NCBI GenBank assembly: GCA_000585055.1
Contig: JEMX01000042.1
Span: 9,711 to 52,185 of the forward strand
Direction of reading: 5' to 3'
From: Candidatus Accumulibacter appositus
GTDB lineage: Bacteria > Pseudomonadota > Gammaproteobacteria > Burkholderiales > Rhodocyclaceae
Length of the DNA: 42,475 bases
Part shown: piece by piece, positions 1 through 5,909 of the stretch
Numbering within the stretch: the first letter of the stretch is position 1
How the letters are laid out: the number at the start of each line of letters is the position of its first letter
Notes under the pieces: model-generated
Told to the model about the DNA's origin: nothing
Databases searched by the model: none
What the model saw: only the letters and a program-made list of their open reading frames with translations
Program-made: the position numbers and the translations under genes

Positions 1-246
1 TCGTCGGTTGGCCTGACCATCGTTTCGGCTTCGGTGTGGGAGGCCGTCATGGGCAATCCGAAAGGCTCGGCGCTGTTCCCGTACTCGTCGCCGGGCCTCT
101 TCTCGATGTCGGCTGCTTTCCTGACCATCTACCTGGTCTCCAAGATGGATACCGGCAAGCAAGCACAGCTCGAACGCTCGCTTTACCCGGCGCAGAAGGT
201 GCGCTCGGAAACCGGCATCGGTGCCGCAGGTGCATCCGGTCACTGA
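1..246 (+). CDS. actP: Cation/acetate symporter (ActP-type), C-terminal end only
   Basis: The reading frame is open from the first base of the window, so only the last 81 residues are present. The fragment has a hydrophobic segment (LFSMSAAFLTIYLVSKMD) followed by a polar cytoplasmic tail with QKVRSETGIG. This matches the C-terminal end of SLC5-family acetate permeases, which finish with a last transmembrane helix, a short basic/acidic stretch and a V(R)xxTG motif. ActP imports acetate and related short monocarboxylates with a cation across the inner membrane. A strong hairpin follows directly, so the gene ends its transcription unit. Another SLC5 family member, the sensor kinase at 21.3 kb, cannot be confused with it because that one carries kinase domains. 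Family assignment is good; substrate is inferred from so short a piece. Confidence 0.72.
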   Translation, partial: SSVGLTIVSASVWEAVMGNPKGSALFPYSSPGLFSMSAAFLTIYLVSKMDTGKQAQLERSLYPAQKVRSETGIGAAGASGH

Positions 247-276
247 GCAGCGCTCAGGCACCCGATGAACGGCAAG

Positions 277-308
277 ACGGCCCGCGCTTCGCGGGCCGTT
301 TCCTTTCT
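277..308 (+). terminator. Rho-independent terminator after the symporter
   Basis: A perfect 9-bp stem (acggcccgc at 277-285 with gcgggccgt at 291-299) closes a 5-nt loop. It is followed by a T-rich stretch (ttcctttct), 30 bp after the symporter stop codon. Confidence 0.85.
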
Positions 309-588
309 GCGCCTGGCAGCCGGCATTCCCGGTGAGCCAGATTGGCGAAGCCGCCGGCCGCCAGAGCGGAAGCATCGGCCTGATGAAGGGGGGTGCGCAG
401 TGTTCCAGTGTGCCGCCACGCATTTGTCGCTGATCGACATTTTGCCCCTTGTGCGCCGAATCGCTACACTGGCGGGGTGCTGCAGCCCGACGACGAAAGT
501 GGCACCGACGTCGGCTTACAACGCCTTGCCAAGGCGACCGACGGGACGACGCGACCGCAACGACGCACTGACGAGAGAACACCTGCTC

Positions 589-1167
589 ATGCCCCCCACC
601 GCCAACGCCAGCCACCAGCAAGCCATTGCCGCGACGCGCCACTGGCTGGAGCAGGCGGTGATCGGCCTCAACCTCTGTCCCTTTGCCAAGGGCGTGCACA
701 GCAAGGGACAGGTGCGCTACGTGGTCAGCGATGCGACGGACGACGAAGGCCTGCTCGCCGATCTGGAGCGCGAATTGCACGCTTTGCTGGCGGTGGCGCC
801 GGAGGAGATCGACACCACGCTGCTGATTCACCCCTGGGCGCTCAATGACTTCGACGACTTCATCGCTTTTCTCGACCTGGTCACTGTCGTGCTCAGGACG
901 CAGCAGCTCGAAGGCATCCTGCAGGTCGCCAGTTTTCACCCCGACTACGCTTTCGCCGATACCGACGCCGACGACATCACCAATTGCACCAACCGCGCAC
1001 CATTCCCGACGCTGCATCTACTGCGCGAAGCCAGCCTTGACCGTGCGGTTGCCGCTTTCCCGGACGCCGCCTTGATCTACGAGCGCAATATGCAGACCCT
1101 GCGCGAACTCGGTAGCGACGGCTGGCAGGCGCTCGGCATTGGCACGCCGCCGGGCGAAGGGCAATAG
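589..1167 (+). CDS. DUF1415 family protein
   Basis: The protein has 192 residues. It carries the features of the DUF1415 family: an N-terminal WLEQAVIGLNLCPFAKG segment, an internal HPWALNDFDDF stretch, and FHPDYAFADTDADDITNCTNRAP before a hydrophobic C-terminal part. The function of this family is unknown to me. The frame is open upstream to 265, but the ATG at 589 was chosen because conserved sequence starts just after it and the upstream translation is arginine-rich and unlike the family. The next gene, arfB, begins 7 bp after the stop, so the two probably share an mRNA. The conserved cysteine of the NLCPFAKG motif and the ITNCTNRAP cysteine are both present, so the gene looks intact. Confidence 0.85.
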   Translation: MPPTANASHQQAIAATRHWLEQAVIGLNLCPFAKGVHSKGQVRYVVSDATDDEGLLADLERELHALLAVAPEEIDTTLLIHPWALNDFDDFIAFLDLVTVVLRTQQLEGILQVASFHPDYAFADTDADDITNCTNRAPFPTLHLLREASLDRAVAAFPDAALIYERNMQTLRELGSDGWQALGIGTPPGEGQ

Positions 1168-1174
1168 GTCGCCA

Positions 1175-1585
1175 ATGTCGTCGCCACGCATCGAGCTACG
1201 CGAGAGCGAAGTCGAGTTCATCGCCATCCGCGCCCAGGGCGCCGGCGGCCAGAACGTCAACAAGGTGTCGAACGCCATCCATCTGCGCTTCGACATCGCT
1301 GCCTCGTCCTTGCCCGAGGAAATCAAGGAGCGCCTGTTGCAGCTGCGCGATCAGCGCATCAGTGCCGACGGCGTGGTGATCATCAAGGCGCAGGCGCACC
1401 GCAGCCTGGACCGCAATCGCCTCGACGCGCTCACCCGCCTGCGCGAACTGATCGCCCGCGCGGCGTTCATTCCGACGCCGCGGCGCCCGACCCGACCGAC
1501 GCGCGGTTCGCAGATCAGGCGCGTCGACAGCAAAGTCAAGCGTGGTGCGGTCAAGCTGCTGCGCGGGCGAGTCGACGAGCACTGA
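1175..1585 (+). CDS. arfB: Alternative ribosome-rescue factor / peptidyl-tRNA hydrolase ArfB (YaeJ)
   Basis: This 136-residue protein has the release-factor catalytic loop AGGQNVNK near residue 24 (GGQ triad, hydrolysing peptidyl-tRNA in the ribosomal P site). It ends in a basic tail (RRVDSKVKRGAVKLLRGR) which, in ArfB, enters the empty mRNA channel of stalled ribosomes. Length and architecture match ArfB/ICT1, which lacks the codon-recognition domains of RF1/RF2. The ATG at 1175 is chosen because the open frame before it overlaps the end of the DUF1415 gene and adds only non-conserved residues. It probably sits in a two-gene operon with DUF1415. Function in rescue of non-stop ribosomes is established for the family. 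Confidence 0.92.
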   Translation: MSSPRIELRESEVEFIAIRAQGAGGQNVNKVSNAIHLRFDIAASSLPEEIKERLLQLRDQRISADGVVIIKAQAHRSLDRNRLDALTRLRELIARAAFIPTPRRPTRPTRGSQIRRVDSKVKRGAVKLLRGRVDEH

Positions 1586-1660
1586 TCGATCATCCACAAA
1601 AGCGCGGCCGAAGGAGGGAAGCGTCGTGTTAATTTGTCATTCAGCAATGAGGGTCAGCGC

Positions 1661-2200
1661 GTGACGCCCGCCGAGGTGCTCGCCTTCTGGTTCGAGGAGA
1701 CGACGCCGGCACAATGGTGGTCGAAATCCCCCGACTTCGATCACCTGATCGAGGCGCGTTTCGCTCCCCTGCTCGCCGCTGCCAGCCATTGCGAGCTCTA
1801 TGCCTGGCGCCGCAGCGCCGACGGCCGACTGGCCGAGATCCTCGTTCTTGACCAGTTCCCGCGCAACATTTTTCGCGATCGCCCGCAATCCTTCGCCACC
1901 GATGCGCTGGCGCTTGCGCTCGCTCAGGAAGCCGTCGCCGCCGGCGCCGACAGCGCCCTCGACCCGGTGCGTCGCGCCTTCCTCTACATGCCCTATATGC
2001 ACAGCGAGTCGCCGGTGATCCATGTGCAGGCGCTCCAACTCTTCGCTGCGCCGGGAATGGAGAACAACCTCGCCTTCGAACGGCGGCACCAGGCGATCAT
2101 CGACCGCTTCGGCCGCTATCCGCATCGGAATGCCATCCTCGGGCGGCCGTCGACCCCGGAAGAACTTGAGTTCCTGAAGACGCCGGGGTCGGGGTTCTAG
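1661..2200 (+). CDS. DUF924 family protein
   Basis: The predicted protein has 179 residues. It begins with TPAEVLAFWFEE and contains WWSKSPDFD, LAEILVLDQFPRNIFR and AFLYMPYMHSE, which are the signature blocks of DUF924, an alpha-helical TPR-like family of unknown function. The GTG at 1661 is preferred: a purine-rich tgaggg lies 7 nt upstream and family members usually start at this point. A TTG at 1634 would add nine residues and has aaggagg at 1611-1617, but with a long 16-nt spacing. The gene stands alone; 75 bp separate it from arfB and a convergent small gene follows. Confidence 0.85.
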   Translation: MTPAEVLAFWFEETTPAQWWSKSPDFDHLIEARFAPLLAAASHCELYAWRRSADGRLAEILVLDQFPRNIFRDRPQSFATDALALALAQEAVAAGADSALDPVRRAFLYMPYMHSESPVIHVQALQLFAAPGMENNLAFERRHQAIIDRFGRYPHRNAILGRPSTPEELEFLKTPGSGF

Positions 2201-2297
2201 CCGTGCAGGCAGGCCTGGCCGGACGGTGAGCCAGGAGATGCCGAGCGGCATTCTCCGCGACGCGAATGGCGAGCCGCTGGCCGGAGATATCGCGGGG

Positions 2298-2534
2298 CTA
2301 TTTCAGCGCCTCGATACCGGCGCCAAAATTGATATGGAACACGGCGCCATCGAGTACCAGCGCCGGTACAGACTGGACGCCGGCCGCTTCGGCCTCGGGG
2401 ACACGCGACTTGCTTTCGCCGAGGTGGACGACCTCGACCTCGTAACGTGCGGGATCAAGCGCCTTGGCCAGGTTTTGTTCGGCGGCCACACACACCGGGC
2501 AGCCAGCGTGATAAAAGGTGGCATTGGTTTTCAT
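2298..2534 (-). CDS. Small thioredoxin/glutaredoxin-fold protein with CPVC motif
   Basis: A 78-residue protein with an N-terminal beta strand (TFYHAGCPVC) and a redox CxxC motif (C12-P-V-C15). A cis-proline-type segment follows (GVQSVPALVLDG near residues 52-63), with a final GIEAL helix. This is the minimal thioredoxin fold of glutaredoxin-like proteins. A strong ribosome-binding sequence (gaggagg) lies just before the ATG at 2534. It is divergently arranged with an HxlR regulator 127 bp away, so the redox protein is a likely target of that regulator. Physiological substrate unknown. The fold assignment is firm. Confidence 0.82.
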   Translation of the reverse strand: MKTNATFYHAGCPVCVAAEQNLAKALDPARYEVEVVHLGESKSRVPEAEAAGVQSVPALVLDGAVFHINFGAGIEALK

Positions 2535-2661
2535 GATCGTTTCCTCCTCAGTGGATCGGGGTTTGTGCCAAGAGCACACGATCATTGTAGGTAGAGCTCT
2601 GGTACTCCAAAAGCGGGCACTTTTCGGTGCCCCGGTAACCTTCTGGTGTAAATCATTGGCC

Positions 2662-2994
2662 ATGAACGAAATAAATAATTCGTCTCGCTCGACGCCCACG
2701 GCCTACCGCCATCTTGAAGAGGTGGTGGGCTGCAAATGGTCGGTTTCGGTCCTGATTGCCATTGCCGATGGCATCGCGCGTCCTGGCGAGCTGGAACGTC
2801 ATGTGGCGGGGATTTCCAAGAAGATTCTGGCGGAGCGCTTGCGCAAGCTGACCCTGTATGGCTTGCTGGACAAGCATGTCTATGCCGAGGTGCCGCCGCG
2901 GACGATGTATTCGCTTACGGAGAACGGCCAGAAACTGATGGCGATCATCAGTCAGATCAAGATGCTGGACAGTCAGATCGCTAAACCGCAGTAA
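2662..2994 (+). CDS. HxlR/MarR-type winged-helix transcriptional regulator
   Basis: The 110-residue protein fits the HxlR family. It has a CKWSVSVLIAIADG helix after a conserved cysteine (C24 region), a helix-turn-helix in PGELERHVAGISKKILAERLRKL, and a winged strand region VPPRTMYSLTENGQKL. HxlR proteins are dimeric DNA-binding regulators that often respond to aldehydes, electrophiles or redox stress through a conserved Cys, and this Cys is present. The ATG at 2662 is chosen because the open frame upstream runs through the intergenic region shared with the divergent CPVC redox gene. No clear Shine-Dalgarno precedes this ATG. Regulation of the divergent gene is inference from arrangement. Confidence 0.85.
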   Translation: MNEINNSSRSTPTAYRHLEEVVGCKWSVSVLIAIADGIARPGELERHVAGISKKILAERLRKLTLYGLLDKHVYAEVPPRTMYSLTENGQKLMAIISQIKMLDSQIAKPQ

Positions 2995-3035
2995 AGCGTG
3001 TCCATCCGTCGAGCACGGCGAGCGAGGAGGGAAAG

Positions 3036-3449
3036 GTGGCTTATCAACAGAGCTTTGACGTCAGCAGCCGCGGTCGCGGCACGATTGAGATTACTGCCGA
3101 GGTGGAGCGAGTCGTGCGCGCTTCGGGAGTCGCCATGGGTCTGGCCAACGTTTTCGTGCAGCACACCAGTTGTTCGGTGGTGTTGACCGAAAACGCCGAT
3201 CCCTCGGTGCGCCGCGATCTGGAAACACTCGCTGCGCGCTGGGCGCCGGATGGCGATGCCGCCTATCATCACGACAGCGAGGGCGACGACGACATGGCTG
3301 CGCATGGACGCAACATCCTGGCTGGCTGCTCGGTGAGCGTCCCCGTTGCGGGCGGCGCGATGCTGCTCGGTACCTGGCAGGGGATCTACCTCTGGGAGCA
3401 CCGCACCATCTCGCACCGCCGCCGGGTGGTGGTCACGATCGTCGGCTGA
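3036..3449 (+). CDS. yjbQ: YjbQ family protein (secondary thiamine-phosphate synthase-like)
   Basis: A 137-residue protein of the UPF0047/YjbQ family. It contains VFVQHTSCSVVLTENADP, a His-rich acidic region (AYHHDSEGDDDMAAH) and GGAMLLGTWQGIYLWEHR, which carry the metal/ligand-binding histidines typical of the family. Some members have weak thiamine-phosphate synthase activity, but the physiological role is not settled. The GTG start at 3036 is supported by a strong gaggaggg sequence 5 nt upstream. It is followed after about 50 bp by the reductase genes, possibly in one transcription unit. Confidence 0.88.
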   Translation: MAYQQSFDVSSRGRGTIEITAEVERVVRASGVAMGLANVFVQHTSCSVVLTENADPSVRRDLETLAARWAPDGDAAYHHDSEGDDDMAAHGRNILAGCSVSVPVAGGAMLLGTWQGIYLWEHRTISHRRRVVVTIVG

Positions 3450-3501
3450 TGGCTGCTACACTCGCGCGCGTGATCGTCTGGCGACTGGAAGAGGAGTAAC
3501 A

Positions 3502-4380
3502 ATGAAAATCGGATTCATCGGTCTGGGTATCATGGGGCGCCCGATGGCGCTGAACCTGCTGCAGGCGGGGCACGAACTGACCGTCTGGGCGCGCCGCGCC
3601 GAGTCGATGCAGCCTCTGCTCGACGCCGGCGCCAGTGGCGCTGACAGTCCGGCCGGGGTGGCCGGCGTGGTCGATTTGCTGATCTCGGTCGTCGCCGATG
3701 CCCCCGACGTCGAGCAGGTGATGCTCGGCGAGCAGGGCGTGGCCAGCGCCGACCGGGCAGGGCTGGTGGCGGTCGACATGAGCACCATCCGGCCGGCGGC
3801 GGCGCGCGAAATCGGCGCTCGCCTGCTCGAACAGGGCGTCGACTTCCTCGACGCGCCGGTTTCCGGCGGCGAAGTGGGGGCGATTGCCGGCAGCCTGTCG
3901 ATCATGGTCGGCGGTAGCGTCGCGGCGTTCGAAACGGCGCGCCCGGCTTTCGAGTGCATGGGGAAGAACATTGTCCATGTCGGCGATGCCGGTGCCGGGC
4001 AGGTCGCCAAGGCGGCCAACCAGATCGTCACCGGTGCGGGCGTGCTGACCGTCGCCGAAGCACTCAATTTCGCGGCCAGAAGCGGCGTCGATCCGGCCAA
4101 GGTGCGTGAGGCCTTGCTCGGTGGCTTTGCCTATTCGAAAATCCTCGAGAACCATGGCCAGCGCATGCTCGACCGCAACTTCAAGCCGGGCTTCAAGTCC
4201 TGGATGCACCAGAAGGACATGAACATCGTCATGCAGAGTGCGCACGAACTGGGCATGTGCCTGCCGGTGGCCGCGGCGACGGCGCAGATGTACAACGCGA
4301 TGCTTGGTTCGGGGCTCGGCGAGGAGGATTCGATCGCCATCCTCAAGCTCCTGGAGCGCCTCTCGGGCGCCGAAGACTGA
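3502..4380 (+). CDS. garR: Beta-hydroxyacid dehydrogenase (2-hydroxy-3-oxopropionate reductase type), copy 1
   Basis: A 292-residue protein of the 3-hydroxyisobutyrate dehydrogenase family. It has the N-terminal dinucleotide-binding motif GFIGLGIMGRPMA and the substrate-binding DAPVSGG signature. GAGQVAKAANQ holds the catalytic lysine, followed by the all-helical C-terminal domain. The closest functional class is tartronate semialdehyde reductase (GarR/GlxR), which reduces 2-hydroxy-3-oxopropionate to D-glycerate with NAD(P)H. Related enzymes reduce succinic semialdehyde or glyoxylate, so substrate is not certain. A gaggag ribosome-binding site precedes the ATG. Its stop overlaps the start of a full-length paralogue by one base, indicating a tandem duplication and translational coupling. 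Confidence 0.85.
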   Translation: MKIGFIGLGIMGRPMALNLLQAGHELTVWARRAESMQPLLDAGASGADSPAGVAGVVDLLISVVADAPDVEQVMLGEQGVASADRAGLVAVDMSTIRPAAAREIGARLLEQGVDFLDAPVSGGEVGAIAGSLSIMVGGSVAAFETARPAFECMGKNIVHVGDAGAGQVAKAANQIVTGAGVLTVAEALNFAARSGVDPAKVREALLGGFAYSKILENHGQRMLDRNFKPGFKSWMHQKDMNIVMQSAHELGMCLPVAAATAQMYNAMLGSGLGEEDSIAILKLLERLSGAED

Positions 4381-5258
4381 TGCAGATCGGTTTCATCGGC
4401 CTCGGCGTGATGGGCCAGGCCATGGCGCTGAACCTGCTGCGTGGCGGCCATCGGCTGGCGCTCTGGGCGCGGCGACCGGAGGTGCTGCAGCCGCTGCTGG
4501 AAGCCGGTGCCGTCGCCTGTGCGACGCCGGCCGCCGTCGGGCGACGCAGTGAAGTAGTGTTTACCATGCTCACTGCCGGCGCCGACGTCGAGCGCGTTGC
4601 CCTGGGCCTCGATGGCCTGGTAGAGGGGCTTTCCGCGGCTTCCCTGTTGGTCGACATGAGTACCATCGCCCCGGAGATGGCGCGCTCGCTGGCCCTGCGA
4701 CTTGGCGAGCAGGGGATTGACATGCTCGACGCGCCGGTTTCCGGCGGCGGCCAGGCGGCCGCCGCAGCGAGCCTGGCGATCATGGTCGGTGGCAAGGCCG
4801 CGGTGCTCGAACGTGCGCGGCCGCTGCTGGAACTGCTCGGCAAGACCATCGTCCATGTCGGCGACAACGGCGCCGGACAGGTCGCCAAGGCGTGCAATCA
4901 GATGATCATGGTCGGTGCGATTCAGGCGGCCGCCGAGGCCTTGCATTTCGCTGCGGCCGCCGGCGCCGATCCGGCCAAGGTGCGCCAGGCGCTGGCCGGC
5001 GGTTCGGCCGGCAGCCGGGCGCTTGAAATCATGGGCGGCCGGATGGTCGATCGCGACTTTGCCGCCGGCGTCGAGGCGCGCCTGCATCACAAGGATTATG
5101 GAATCCTGATGCAGGAAGCGCATCGCCTCGGCGTGCCGCTGCCAGTGGCCGCGCAGGTCTGGCAGCAGCTCAACGCGCTGATGGCGATGGGCTGGGGTCG
5201 GTCCGACACTGCCTCGCTGCTACGCGTTCTCGAAGCAAGCCAGCGCGCTGCCGGATGA
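4380..5258 (+). CDS. Beta-hydroxyacid dehydrogenase, tandem paralogue (copy 2)
   Basis: This gene is also 292 codons and is clearly paralogous to its upstream neighbour. It has the same GFIGLGVMGQAMALNLL start, VDMSTIAPE, DAPVSGG, GLGKTIVHVGD-like strand and GAGQVAKACNQ with the catalytic lysine. Its ATG shares the final A of the preceding stop (TGATG), so expression is coupled. The sequences differ most in the last 60 residues, which line the active site in this family, so the pair may have split substrates (for example tartronate semialdehyde versus glyoxylate or succinic semialdehyde). No catalytic motif is missing. The exact substrate cannot be read from the sequence. Confidence 0.82.
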   Translation: MQIGFIGLGVMGQAMALNLLRGGHRLALWARRPEVLQPLLEAGAVACATPAAVGRRSEVVFTMLTAGADVERVALGLDGLVEGLSAASLLVDMSTIAPEMARSLALRLGEQGIDMLDAPVSGGGQAAAAASLAIMVGGKAAVLERARPLLELLGKTIVHVGDNGAGQVAKACNQMIMVGAIQAAAEALHFAAAAGADPAKVRQALAGGSAGSRALEIMGGRMVDRDFAAGVEARLHHKDYGILMQEAHRLGVPLPVAAQVWQQLNALMAMGWGRSDTASLLRVLEASQRAAG

Positions 5259-5402
5259 GATCAGCCAGTGCGCTGAATCAGTTCTACGAATTACAGAAGG
5301 GAGCGCAGCGGGGATTGCAGAATAGGCCTCAGCAGCGCGGCCGACAAGGTGCCGCCAAGGCCGGGATCGGAACCAGGCTGAGGGCGAGAGTGTCTTGCTA
5401 CC

Positions 5403-5621
5403 TTAGTCGAGCGTGATGATCAGCTTGTCCCAGCCTGAGCCGACTTCGTCACAGTTGGCCTTCTTGCTGCCGCCAAGTGCCGCCAGGCGCGCTTCCATTT
5501 CCGCAATCGACTGGTCGGTAAACCTGAGTCGGCGACGGTCGCTACCGCAGCGGCGTTCAGGCGTACCGGGCGGGCGCTGCACTTGCTCCTGCCGTCGGTC
5601 TGGTCCTCTTTGCGTACGCAT
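5403..5621 (-). CDS. Small basic DRR/ERR-motif protein, unrecognised
   Basis: A 72-residue ORF with good translation signals: aaggagtg lies 5 nt before its ATG. The N-terminal half is very basic with repeated PDRRQ, PERRCGSDRR blocks. It is followed by an amphipathic helix (IAEMEARLAALGG) and a short C-terminal tail (GSGWDKLIITLD). I do not know a function. A second protein in the window (34422-34625, minus) has the same plan: MRxQ start, DRR and ERR blocks, then EFEAELAALG. The resemblance supports both as real genes. The basic clusters could bind RNA, DNA or membranes, but that is speculation. Confidence 0.68.
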   Translation of the reverse strand: MRTQRGPDRRQEQVQRPPGTPERRCGSDRRRLRFTDQSIAEMEARLAALGGSKKANCDEVGSGWDKLIITLD

Positions 5622-5753
5622 TGCTCACTCCTTGAAAATCGCGAAATCCATCGCCGTAGTGAAGAGGTACTCCGAAGGCAGTCCGCCAAACCCGGACGGA
5701 TCAGCCCCAATTGTGCAAACTCGATTGCAGCGTTGCTTTGGCGATTGTGTAAT

Positions 5754-5783
5754 CGGGATAATGCCATTAAGGGCATTATCCCG
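5754..5783. repeat. 12-bp perfect inverted repeat
   Basis: cgggataatgcc (5754-5765) pairs perfectly with ggcattatcccg (5772-5783) around a 6-nt loop. It lies between the convergently unrelated ends: 133 bp upstream of the small DRR gene and 127 bp downstream of the Hsp70 operon stop. There is no good T-tract on either side, so it may be a factor-assisted terminator of the minus-strand Hsp70 operon, an operator for the small gene, or an end of a lost mobile element. Confidence 0.7.
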
Positions 5784-5909
5784 AAAACGCCTGTCGAATA
5801 CCAATCCAGCGAGCTTATGGCAAGGATGTCCGGCTGATGCCAGTTCCTTCAGCGGCTTATCGCCAGGCCCTTCGCTCTGGCCGCGGACAAGCCGCGGCAG
5901 TGGCGCGGA

